Shown here: in pieces, positions 1 through 6,758 of the stretch
Position numbering within the stretch: position 1 is the first letter of the stretch
How the letters are laid out: each line of letters begins with the position of its first letter
From: Pseudomonadota bacterium
GTDB lineage: Bacteria; Pseudomonadota; Alphaproteobacteria; Rhizobiales; Kaistiaceae
DNA: 7,787 nucleotides
Reading direction: 5' to 3'
Assembly (NCBI GenBank): GCA_023433185.1
Contig: JAEZEN010000149.1
Location: forward strand, 1-7,787
Notes under the pieces: model-generated
Told to the model about the DNA's origin: nothing
What the model saw: the letters and a program-made list of their open reading frames with translations, nothing else
Database searches by the model: none
Translations under genes and position numbers: made by a program

Positions 1-661
1 CGTCGACTTCGCCGGCACCAGCATCGCATCGGTGGGCGCGGCCAATCTCACGGCCGCGGCGACCAGAGCGGTGGTCCTCGCCCAACTCGCCGCCGAGGTC
101 ATCGAGGACACGGGCATGAGCCAGGGCATCCTCGAGGCGATCGACCTCATCCTCCCCGAGGGGAGTTGCGTGAACGCCGCCTTTCCCGCCGCGGTCGGCC
201 TCGGCTGGCGGCAGATCGCGCCGGCCGTGTCCGCAGCGCTCGCCCGGGCGCTGTCGCGCGAGCCGGCCTTCGCGCCGCCGCCGCCGCTCGTCGTCCTGTT
301 CCCCGAGATCGGCGCGGCGCCCGTTTCGCTGCCGGTGGTGCTCTCGCCCGGCTTCCTCCCCCGGGCGGAGACCGCCGGCGGCGATGCGGCTTCCGGCCGG
401 CGGCGCCTGATCTCGGTCGAGCAGGCCGAGATCGGTGGCGACTTCAGCGTCCTCGGGCGCGAGTTCGACGGCGGCGGGATGAGCGCGGAGGTGATGGTCC
501 GGCGATCCGGCCTCGAGGGCATCATCGTACCCGGGGCCGACGTCGCGCCGGAGATCGTCCAGGACGCACCGCTCGCGCGCGAACGGTCGAACGTTCTCGC
601 GCTCGCAGCGGGCGCGCGCATCCGTTTCACCTATCCCGAGCGCACGGGAGGGCGGCCATGA
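1..661 (+). CDS. Divergent hydantoinase B-like protein, C-terminal part (5' end outside window)
   Basis: The reading frame is open from the window edge (codons begin at base 2) to TGA at 659-661, giving 219 residues of a longer protein. The first ~85 residues (VDFAGTS..., ...LILPEGSCVN, FPAAVGLGW) match the central HyuB region and align by eye with residues 270-354 of the next gene (FDFTGSAPQ..., VIAPEGTVVNP). After this the protein departs from the family. The long Gly-rich segment with the 'E...P.R.E..E...GAGRWRG' block, and the C-terminal GGGG-W/Y-G motif, are missing or unrecognisable. They are replaced by a Pro/Ala-rich stretch and a short tail ending in ALAAGARIRFTYPE, which may echo the family's 'L.pGd.i...TpGGGG' end. 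HyuB proteins pair with HyuA as the ATP-dependent N-methylhydantoinase, 5-oxoprolinase or acetone-carboxylase type of enzyme. This copy may be a non-catalytic or specialised subunit, or the end of a HyuA-HyuB fusion. The upstream sequence needed to decide is not here. Confidence 0.7.
   Translation, partial: VDFAGTSIASVGAANLTAAATRAVVLAQLAAEVIEDTGMSQGILEAIDLILPEGSCVNAAFPAAVGLGWRQIAPAVSAALARALSREPAFAPPPPLVVLFPEIGAAPVSLPVVLSPGFLPRAETAGGDAASGRRRLISVEQAEIGGDFSVLGREFDGGGMSAEVMVRRSGLEGIIVPGADVAPEIVQDAPLARERSNVLALAAGARIRFTYPERTGGRP
646..651 (+). promoter_or_regulatory. Ribosome binding site of the complete hyuB-like gene
   Basis: GGGAGG sits 6 nt before ATG 658, inside the last codons of the preceding gene. 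Together with the ATGA overlap it supports this start over any earlier one in the frame and suggests translational coupling of the two HyuB-like proteins. Confidence 0.7.
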
Positions 662-2415
662 CGTCGGCGGCGATGATCCGCACCCGGGTGGTGGCGGGCG
701 GCTTCGATACCGCCGCGGAGGAGATGAGTGCGACGGTCACCCGCACCGCCCGGAGCCCGATCTTCAACGAGGCGCACGACTTCACGACCGGCATCTTCGA
801 ACTCAAGGACGGCAGGGCCCGGCTGATCGCCCAGGCGCCGGGCTGCACGCTCCATCTCTATGCTATCTGCTCCGCCGTCCAAGCCGCGCTCGATCTGTTC
901 CGCAACGATCTCCATCCCGGCGACGTGATCCTCGCGTCCGACCCCTATGGCGGCGGCACTCACATCCCCGACCACGTTGTCATCCTCCCGGTCTTCGTCG
1001 ACCGGAAGCCGGTATTCTTCCCCGTGGTGCGCGCCCATTTCGCCGACAGCGGCGGTCCCGTCGCCGGCGGATACAACCCCGCCGCCCGCGACATCTGGCA
1101 GGATGGCGTCGTGGTGCCGCCGATCAAGCTCTACGAGCGCGGCGAGCGGCGCACCGATGTCTTCGACATGGTTCTGGCCAACAACCGCGTGCGGGACTGG
1201 CTGGTCGGAGACCTCGATGCCATGCGCGGCGCGTGCCTGACGGCCGAGGCCCGCATCGAGCGGATCATCGCACGTTTCGGCATCGCCGAGACCCGCGCCG
1301 CGATCGAGGCCAACATCGACTATGCCGAGCGCCGCGTCCGCGCCGAGATCGCGAGCTGGCCGGATGGCGACTGCAGCGCCGAAACCTTCATCGACCACGA
1401 CTACCAGGGCGGCCACGACATCCGCGTCGCCTGCACGGCCCGTGTCCGCGGCTCCGACGTCACGTTCGATTTCACCGGCAGCGCCCCCCAGGTGAACGGC
1501 TTCGTCAACTCGCCGATCGCCAACACCCTCAGCTTCGTCTTCGTCGCCATCGCCTCGGTGATCGACGAGGACGTGCCGGTCAACGAGGGCTATATCCGGC
1601 CCGTGACGGTGATCGCGCCCGAAGGCACGGTGGTCAATCCGCTGCCGCCGAAGCCGGTCGGCAACTGCACCTGCATCTGCGGCGCCGAGATCGCCGAGGT
1701 GGCGTTGCTGGCGCTGTCGCTGTGCGCGCCGACCCGCGTCGGGGTCAATTGCCACAAGCTGCCCCTCGCCTATACGAGCGGCCGCTACGACGACGGCAAG
1801 CCGTGGATATCGCTGAACTTCCACGGCTATACCGGCGGCGCCGGGGCCGCCTATGGCACCGACGGCTGGGGCCTTTATCCGCCCCTGATGACCGGCGTGA
1901 TCCTGCCCTCGATCGAGATGAACGAGATGCAGTATCCGATCCGCATCGAGAAGCACGAATACGAACGCGACACCGCCGGCGCCGGCCGCTGGCGCGGCGC
2001 GCCCGGCGTGCGGACTCGCATCCGCTTCCTCGCCGAGAACATAACCAATGCGATGCTCGCCGGCGTCCGCCATCCGACCCGCGGCTTCTGCGGGGGCGAA
2101 GACGGGCCGCCGAACCAGCTTGCGCTGATCGAGGACGGGGCGCGCACCGACGTGACCGAGGTGGTCTACAATCACCGCCTGCCCGCCAATTCGGCGATCG
2201 AGTTCCTGCGCGGCGGCGGCGGCGGCTGGGGCAGCGCCCTCGACCGACCGGCGGCCGAGGTCCTCGCCGACATCGCCAACGACTACGTTTCGCGGGATCA
2301 GGCGGCAGCGGCCTACGGGATCGTGACCGGCGCGCGGGGTGCCGATCTCGATCAGGAGGCGACATTGCAGCGAAGGACAGAGCTGGCCCGAAGCCAATCG
2401 GCCCGACATCTCTAA
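658..2415 (+). CDS. Hydantoinase B / oxoprolinase B family protein (complete)
   Basis: This is a 585-residue HyuB-family protein, a usual length for a stand-alone B subunit. Such subunits act in the cytoplasm with HyuA to open cyclic amides (N-methylhydantoin, 5-oxoproline) or to carboxylate ketones at the expense of ATP. Family landmarks in order: SDPYGGGTHIPDH at 94-106, VRAHFADSGG at 124-133, GDLDAMRGA at 184-192 (commonly GDLRAQ), FDFTGSAPQVNG at 270-281, IAPEGTVVNP at 319-328, the block from IEMNEM to GAGRWRGAPG at 419-450, GGGGGWG at 519-525, and the terminal DYVSRDQAAAAYGIV at 542-556. The start is ATG 658, which overlaps the upstream stop (ATGA) and is preceded by GGGAGG at 646-651. 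The open frame further upstream overlaps the preceding gene and is not used. One oddity is a CxCxC cluster (C337, C339, C341) with C356 and C365 nearby, at a place where HyuB proteins usually carry a Gly/Asn/Glu/Thr-rich motif. The exact substrate is unknown. Confidence 0.93.
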   Translation: MTSAAMIRTRVVAGGFDTAAEEMSATVTRTARSPIFNEAHDFTTGIFELKDGRARLIAQAPGCTLHLYAICSAVQAALDLFRNDLHPGDVILASDPYGGGTHIPDHVVILPVFVDRKPVFFPVVRAHFADSGGPVAGGYNPAARDIWQDGVVVPPIKLYERGERRTDVFDMVLANNRVRDWLVGDLDAMRGACLTAEARIERIIARFGIAETRAAIEANIDYAERRVRAEIASWPDGDCSAETFIDHDYQGGHDIRVACTARVRGSDVTFDFTGSAPQVNGFVNSPIANTLSFVFVAIASVIDEDVPVNEGYIRPVTVIAPEGTVVNPLPPKPVGNCTCICGAEIAEVALLALSLCAPTRVGVNCHKLPLAYTSGRYDDGKPWISLNFHGYTGGAGAAYGTDGWGLYPPLMTGVILPSIEMNEMQYPIRIEKHEYERDTAGAGRWRGAPGVRTRIRFLAENITNAMLAGVRHPTRGFCGGEDGPPNQLALIEDGARTDVTEVVYNHRLPANSAIEFLRGGGGGWGSALDRPAAEVLADIANDYVSRDQAAAAYGIVTGARGADLDQEATLQRRTELARSQSARHL

Positions 2416-2416
2416 C

Positions 2417-2426
2417 AGGAGCAGGA
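2417..2426 (+). promoter_or_regulatory. Ribosome binding site of the solute-binding protein gene
   Basis: AGGAGCAGGA lies in the 14-nt gap between the hyuB-like stop and ATG 2430 and offers two overlapping Shine-Dalgarno cores (AGGAG and AGGA). It is the clearest ribosome binding site in the operon, as expected for a binding protein made in excess over its permease. Confidence 0.75.
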
Positions 2427-2429
2427 CCC

Positions 2430-4001
2430 ATGACACCACATGCTGTGCGACGACTTTGGATGCTCCCGGGGCTGATCGCCGCGGGGATGGCGGGACCGGC
2501 CCTTGCGGCCGATGGTCCTTTCGTCATCAACACGCTCCAGGCGCCGGCGACGATGGACCCGGCGTATCTCTGCGACATCACCGACAACGGCTACGTCGCA
2601 CCGCTCTACGCCCCGCTGATCGCCTACGGCCGCAGCACGATCGCGGATGCCCCCGCCGGCGTGACAGTGACCATGGAGGATGCGAGCGAGATCGTTCCGG
2701 CGCTCGCCGAGAGCTGGTCGGTGTCGGATGACGGGCTGGTCTATACCTTCACCATCCGGGACGGGCTGACGTTCGCGTCCGGCAACCCGATCGACGGCGC
2801 CGCCGTCGTCGCATCGCTCGACCGGGCCCTCAAGTCCGGTTCCTGCGGCACCCACTTCATGGAGGCGGCGGACTACGGCAACACCCAGTCGATCAGCGCC
2901 GAGGGCAATGTCGTCACGATCACGCTCGACCATCCGCAGCCGCTCCTCATCCACGCGCTGACCCAGCCGAACGTGTCGATCGTCGACGTGGCGACGGTCG
3001 AGGCCAACGGCGGCAACGAGTGGCTGGCCACCCATTCCGCCGGCTCCGGGCCCTATGTGCTCGACAGCTACCAGCCGGGCATCCGGGCGGTGTTCAAGGC
3101 GAACCCCAACTACTATGGTGAGCCGCCGCGGGAGCCCGAGGTCGTCCTCAACTTCATCGCCGATCCCTCGACGCTGCTGCTCCAGGCGCGCAACGACGCG
3201 GCCCAGGTCACGCTCGGCCTGCCCAAGCAGATGCTGTCCGAAGTCGCCGGCACGATGAACGTCGTCGCCGTGCCGACGCCGCGTTGGGAACTGCTCGGCC
3301 TGCCCAACCGCGTCGCGCCGTTCGACAACGCCACCTTCCGCAGCGCCCTCAGCTACGCGGTCCCCTATGAGGTGCTGGTCGATTCGGTCGCCCACGGCTA
3401 CGGCGAGAGCTTCTTCGGCCCGTTCCCCCCGCAATTGTCGGGCTACAATGCCGAACTTGGCGGGCCGCGCGCCTTCGACATGGAGAGGGCCGCAGAACTC
3501 ATGGCCGAGAGCGGCGTGACCGGGCCGGTCAGCCTCACCATCACGCTTCGTGAGGGGCGCGACGACCACGAGCAGATCGCCACCATCCTCCAGCAGGTCT
3601 GGGGCCAGCTCGGCGTCAACGTGACCATCTCCAAGGTCTCGGGATCGGCCTATGCCGAGCTGGTCTCCGCGCCCGAGAAGACCACCGCCATTATGCGGTC
3701 GGACGGTCCCTCCGTGACGTTCTCGCCGTGGCTGCTCAACTACGACATCCGCTGCGAATCGAACTTCAACATGTCGAACTACTGCAACCCCGAACTCGAG
3801 GCGATCTTCGACGAATCCAACGCGGTGGCCGACCTCGACGCGCGGCAGCCCTACTTCGACAGGATCACCGAGATATGGGTCGCGGATGCGCCGCGCATCC
3901 CGCTCTATGGCGACATCTACACGGCGGTCTTGGACAAGTCGGTCAAGTTCTGGGATTTCTCCCAAGACGGTCCGTTCGAGATCTGGCGCTGGGGCCGCTG
4001 A
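2430..4001 (+). CDS. ABC transporter periplasmic solute-binding protein, family 5 (Dpp/Opp/Nik type)
   Basis: This 523-residue protein is a secreted substrate receptor that delivers its ligand to the permease and ATPase genes downstream. It begins with a classical signal peptide: Arg residues at 7-8, a hydrophobic core at 10-22, and a likely cleavage after ALA (residue 26). There is no lipobox cysteine, so a soluble periplasmic protein is expected. SBP_bac_5 features include TMDPAYLCD near 41-49, ALAESWSVSDDGLVYTFTIRDGLTFASGNPI at 91-121, and GSGPYVLDSYQPG followed by NPNYYG at 205-230. Later come a domain-II segment with FRSALSYAV (303-311) and a DESN...RQPYFDRITEIWV...PRIPLYGD stretch near the C-terminus (461-495). 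An insertion of about 20 residues (68-88) precedes the ALAESW motif. The four cysteines (48, 139, 442, 452) could form two disulfides. The family binds peptides, nickel, glutathione, opines and other small molecules, so the ligand cannot be assigned. The start is ATG 2430, with a strong ribosome binding site. Confidence 0.93.
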   Translation: MTPHAVRRLWMLPGLIAAGMAGPALAADGPFVINTLQAPATMDPAYLCDITDNGYVAPLYAPLIAYGRSTIADAPAGVTVTMEDASEIVPALAESWSVSDDGLVYTFTIRDGLTFASGNPIDGAAVVASLDRALKSGSCGTHFMEAADYGNTQSISAEGNVVTITLDHPQPLLIHALTQPNVSIVDVATVEANGGNEWLATHSAGSGPYVLDSYQPGIRAVFKANPNYYGEPPREPEVVLNFIADPSTLLLQARNDAAQVTLGLPKQMLSEVAGTMNVVAVPTPRWELLGLPNRVAPFDNATFRSALSYAVPYEVLVDSVAHGYGESFFGPFPPQLSGYNAELGGPRAFDMERAAELMAESGVTGPVSLTITLREGRDDHEQIATILQQVWGQLGVNVTISKVSGSAYAELVSAPEKTTAIMRSDGPSVTFSPWLLNYDIRCESNFNMSNYCNPELEAIFDESNAVADLDARQPYFDRITEIWVADAPRIPLYGDIYTAVLDKSVKFWDFSQDGPFEIWRWGR

Positions 4002-4006
4002 TCTGA

Positions 4007-4040
4007 CGGCGTCGCGGGATCATGGCGTCCCGCGACGCCG
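4007..4040 (+). promoter_or_regulatory. Perfect 13-bp inverted repeat between binding-protein and permease genes
   Basis: CGGCGTCGCGGGA (4007-4019) and TCCCGCGACGCCG (4028-4040) are exact reverse complements around an 8-nt loop (TCATGGCG). The repeat begins 5 nt after the solute-binding protein stop codon. The RNA would form a very stable GC hairpin. It is followed by CCTCCTCGGGG, not a T-run, so it does not look like a complete intrinsic terminator. Hairpins in this position are known in other ABC import operons (for example malE-malF), where they protect the binding-protein mRNA and lower expression of the membrane subunits. That role here is inference. Confidence 0.8.
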
Positions 4041-4074
4041 CCTCCTCGGGGCGGTCGGCAGCCACTCCGCCAGC

Positions 4075-4080
4075 GAGGAG
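4075..4080 (+). promoter_or_regulatory. Ribosome binding site supporting the GTG 4091 start
   Basis: GAGGAG lies 10 nt before GTG 4091, slightly long spacing but usable. The alternative in-frame ATG at 4022 has no comparable site and lies inside the loop of the 4007-4040 hairpin. Confidence 0.55.
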
Positions 4081-4090
4081 CGCATTCCGA

Positions 4091-4906
4091 GTGTCCATCT
4101 TCCGGTCCACCCCCGTGGCGGTTCCGCTGGCGATCCTGGTGCTGCTCGCCGGCGCGGTCGTCCTCGGGCCCCTGGTGTGGCCGCTTGATCCCTACGCGAT
4201 GGACTTCGCGGCGATCCTGGCGCCGCCCGGGCCGGCCCACCCGATGGGTACCGATCCCGTCGGCCGCGATGTCCTCGCGCGGTTTCTCGCCGGCGGCCGG
4301 CTGTCGCTGTCGGTGGGCGTGCTGGTCATGATCGGCGGACTGATCCCGGGCGCCTTCCTCGGGGTGCTCGCGGCCCGCGCAGGCGGGATCGTCGACACTG
4401 TGATCATGCGGGCCATGGACAGCATCGCCGCGTTCCCCCCGATCCTCCTCGCCATGGCGGTCGCCATCGGCCTCGGCGGCGGGCTGTGGACCGCCGTCGT
4501 CGGCGTCATCATCTCCACCCTGCCGTTCTTCGCCCGGCTGATGCGCTCCGAGGTGCTGCGGATCATGTCGTATCGCTTCGTGGACGCCGCCGAGGGCATG
4601 GGCGCGTCGCCCGCCTTCATCCTCTACCGGCACGTCTCGCCCCATGCCGCGTCGACCATGCTGATCCAGTGCGCCGCGGTCTTCGGCTACGCCATCATCA
4701 CGCTCGCCGGCCTCGGCTTTGTCGGGATGGGTGCGCAGGTGCCGACGGCGGAATGGGGGCTGATGATCACCGAGGGGATGAAGTACGCGCTCACCGGCCA
4801 ATGGTGGCTCACCGTCTTTCCCGGGCTCGGCATTCTCGTCGCGGTTGTCGCCGCCAACCTCCTCGCCGACGGGCTGGCCGAGACGCTGGGGCGTCGCGGG
4901 CCATGA
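4091..4906 (+). CDS. ABC transporter permease, DppC-type
   Basis: This inner-membrane channel subunit has 271 residues from the chosen GTG start. Landmarks of the DppC/OppC/NikC branch are a first membrane segment at about 9-30, the MGTDPVGRDVLARFLAGGRLSLSVG signature at 52-76, and the ATPase-contacting EAA loop DAAEGMGASPAFILYRHVSPHA at 165-186. VPTAEWGLMITEG follows at 217-229. Further hydrophobic segments lie near 76-95, 113-135, 134-150, 187-211 and 241-261. GTG 4091 is preferred because GAGGAG precedes it. An in-frame ATG at 4022 would add 23 hydrophilic residues (MASRDAASSG...), which some DppC proteins do have, but that codon lies in a hairpin loop without a ribosome binding site. The stop overlaps the next start (ATGA, 4903-4906). 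Here the DppC-type gene precedes the DppB-type gene, the opposite of the usual order. Confidence 0.92.
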   Translation: MSIFRSTPVAVPLAILVLLAGAVVLGPLVWPLDPYAMDFAAILAPPGPAHPMGTDPVGRDVLARFLAGGRLSLSVGVLVMIGGLIPGAFLGVLAARAGGIVDTVIMRAMDSIAAFPPILLAMAVAIGLGGGLWTAVVGVIISTLPFFARLMRSEVLRIMSYRFVDAAEGMGASPAFILYRHVSPHAASTMLIQCAAVFGYAIITLAGLGFVGMGAQVPTAEWGLMITEGMKYALTGQWWLTVFPGLGILVAVVAANLLADGLAETLGRRGP

Positions 4907-5922
4907 TCCAGGTCTTCGCCGCCCGCCTCGGCACCTCGCTGATCGCGCTGCTCGGCGCGGCCCTCTTCGCCTTCATTGCGCTCCGCGTCGCCCCGGGCGA
5001 TCCGGCGCGGCTGGTGCTCGGGCCGTTCGCGACCGACGAGGCGATCCAGGCCCTGCGCGCGCGAATGGGGCTCGACGACCCCCTGCCGCTCCAGTTCTGG
5101 CACTATCTCACGAGCTTCGTCAGCGGCGACTGGGGGGGGAGCTATTCGCTCGGTCAGTCGGTCCGCGCCCTGCTCGGCGAGCGCTTTCCGGCGACCCTCG
5201 AACTCGGGCTCTACGCCTTCCTCTTCGCGCTGGTCGCCGCCGTCACCCTGGCGGTGGTCGGCGCCTTCCGGCGCGGCCCCATCTCGGACGGCGTGCCCCG
5301 GGCGCTGTCGATCTTCGCGCTGGCGGTGCCGCAGTTCTGGTTCGGCATCATCGCGCTGATCGTCGGCTTCGAGATGCTCGGCCTCTTCCCCGGCCCCTCC
5401 GGGCGCCTGCCGTCGGGCATGGCGGCGCCGGCCGGGCCGACCGGCCTCTACACCATCGACGCTCTGCTGGCGGGCGATCCGGCGACGTTCCTCACCGCGC
5501 TCCACTACCTCGCGCTGCCGGCGATCACGCTCGGGCTGCTGCCCTTCGGCTTCCTGCTGCGGCTGCTCCGGGCCAACCTCCTCGACGTCGCGAACGAGCC
5601 TTTCGTCCTGGTCGCCCGGGCCCAGGGGCAATCCCGCCTGCGGGTGTTCCTGCGCTACGTCCTGCCCAACGCCATCATCCCGACGCTGATGGCCTCGGGT
5701 CTCATCCTCGGACAGCTCCTCGCCGGCTCGGTATTGGTGGAAAGGGTGTTCAACTGGCCGGGGGCCGGGTCGCTGGTCACACAGGGCCTGCTCCAGCAGG
5801 ACTATTCGGTCGTCCAGACCTTCATCCTGCTCTCGGCCTTCATCTACATCCTCGCCAACCTCGCCATCGACCTCATCGCCGCGGCGATCGACCCGCGGAT
5901 CGGGCGCAGGGGGGAGCGATGA
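4903..5922 (+). CDS. ABC transporter permease, DppB-type
   Basis: This is the second inner-membrane subunit, 339 residues, the usual length for the DppB/OppB/NikB/GsiC branch. It should pair with the preceding DppC-type permease to form the channel. Visible signatures are an N-terminal membrane segment at about 9-29 followed by RVAPGDPARLVLG (28-40), the periplasmic MGLDDPLPLQFWHYLTSFVSGDWGGSYS region (55-82), and FPATLELGLYAF (95-106). The EAA loop ...ARAQGQSRLRVFLRYVLPNA lies at 239-257, and VLVERVFNWPGAGSLVTQGLLQQDY at 277-301. Hydrophobic stretches near 100-121, 135-160, 200-222, 259-279 and 303-328 complete the expected topology. ATG 4903 overlaps the previous stop and has little ribosome binding site of its own, so translation is probably coupled. 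The codons for DWGG contain a run of eight G (5132-5139), with the frame intact. The gene also ends in an ATGA overlap with the first ATPase. Confidence 0.94.
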   Translation: MIQVFAARLGTSLIALLGAALFAFIALRVAPGDPARLVLGPFATDEAIQALRARMGLDDPLPLQFWHYLTSFVSGDWGGSYSLGQSVRALLGERFPATLELGLYAFLFALVAAVTLAVVGAFRRGPISDGVPRALSIFALAVPQFWFGIIALIVGFEMLGLFPGPSGRLPSGMAAPAGPTGLYTIDALLAGDPATFLTALHYLALPAITLGLLPFGFLLRLLRANLLDVANEPFVLVARAQGQSRLRVFLRYVLPNAIIPTLMASGLILGQLLAGSVLVERVFNWPGAGSLVTQGLLQQDYSVVQTFILLSAFIYILANLAIDLIAAAIDPRIGRRGER

Positions 5923-6758
5923 GCGGTGCGCTGCTCGACATCCGCGGCCTCTCGGTCTCCTTCGGTGGGACGCGGGCGCTGAGCGGCATCGACCTCGACC
6001 TCGAACCGGGGACGCGGCTCGGCCTGGTCGGGGAGAGCGGCTCCGGCAAGTCCACCCTCGGCCTCGCGGTCCTCGGCCTGCTCCCGGCGGACGCGGTCTG
6101 CACCGGCGAGATCCGGTTCCGGGGCACGCCAATCCCGGTGACCGACGATCGCGCCATGACCCGGATCCGCGGTCGCCGGATGGGGTTCATCTATCAGGAC
6201 CCGATGTCGGCGTTCAGCCCGGTCCACACGATCGGTACCCACCTCGTCCGCGCGCTTCGGGCGGTCCGGCCAGGTGTTTCCCGTCGGGAAGCGGAGGCAC
6301 GGGCGGTGACGCTTCTCGAGGAGGTCGAGATCACCCGGCCGCGGGAGCGGCTCCGCCACTATCCGCACGAATATTCGGGCGGGATGCTGCAGCGGGTGAT
6401 GTTAGCGGCGGCCCTGGTCGGCGATCCCGACCTGCGCATCGCCGACGAGCCGACGACCGCGCTCGACGTGTCGACCCAGGCCCTGGTGCTGCGCATGCTC
6501 GACCGCGTCGTCGCGGCCCGCGGCATGGGCTTCATCCTCGTCAGCCACGATCTCGGCGTCGTCGCCGAGGCGTGCCGGGAGGTGGCGGTGATGTACGGCG
6601 GCAAGCTGATCCAGCGCGTCGCGCTCGCCGACCTTCAGGCCGAGGCGCATCCCTATACGCGGGCGCTGCTCGAGGCCCGTCCCACCTTCGGCAAGCGCGG
6701 CCAGCGGCTGTCGACCGTCGCCGACTTTCTCCCGGCGGGCTGGTCCGACGATGCTTGA
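5919..6758 (+). CDS. ABC transporter ATP-binding protein, DppD/NikD-type
   Basis: This 279-residue cytoplasmic ATPase powers the importer. Nucleotide-binding motifs are all present: Walker A GESGSGKST (38-46), Q-loop IYQDPMSAFSP (Q93), signature YSGGMLQR (152-159, the SGGM form common in DppD/OppD), Walker B LRIADEP (172-178), D-loop TALD (180-183) and switch histidine H210 in LVSHDL. The oligopeptide-type C-terminal element starts at AHPYTRALLEARP (243-255) but ends soon after. The usual Pro-rich tail with four cysteines seen in DppD/OppD is absent, and the length is closer to NikD. ATG 5919 overlaps the permease stop and follows AGGGGGGAG (5908-5916). The last 8 nt overlap the second ATPase gene. 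A TTA leucine codon at 6402-6404 stands out in such GC-rich coding sequence. Confidence 0.94.
   Translation: MSGALLDIRGLSVSFGGTRALSGIDLDLEPGTRLGLVGESGSGKSTLGLAVLGLLPADAVCTGEIRFRGTPIPVTDDRAMTRIRGRRMGFIYQDPMSAFSPVHTIGTHLVRALRAVRPGVSRREAEARAVTLLEEVEITRPRERLRHYPHEYSGGMLQRVMLAAALVGDPDLRIADEPTTALDVSTQALVLRMLDRVVAARGMGFILVSHDLGVVAEACREVAVMYGGKLIQRVALADLQAEAHPYTRALLEARPTFGKRGQRLSTVADFLPAGWSDDA

Noticed and set aside
32..34. GTG 32 as the start of the first gene
   Set aside because: The frame stays open to the window edge and the residues before it (VDFAGTSIAS) already match the HyuB core, so the true start is upstream of the window.
166..657. Upstream extension of the hyuB-like reading frame to base 166
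   Set aside because: The extension is Arg/Ala/Pro-rich, lies over the preceding gene in another frame, and family homology begins only after ATG 658, which has a ribosome binding site.
631..2439. Long open frame on the - strand (about 600 codons) opposite the hyuB-like gene
   Set aside because: It is a mirror of high-GC codon bias: low-complexity Asp/Gly/Val/His/Arg-rich product with no recognisable domain, fully opposed to a well-supported gene.
4022..4090. ATG 4022 as the start of the DppC-type permease
   Set aside because: It lies in the loop of a perfect 13-bp hairpin without a Shine-Dalgarno sequence. GTG 4091 has GAGGAG upstream. It is not excluded, because some DppC proteins have a hydrophilic N-terminal extension of this size.
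4687..6132. Long - strand frame opposite the permease and ATPase genes
   Set aside because: The translation is Arg/Gly/Glu-rich with no family motif, while the + strand carries clear permease and ATPase signatures throughout.
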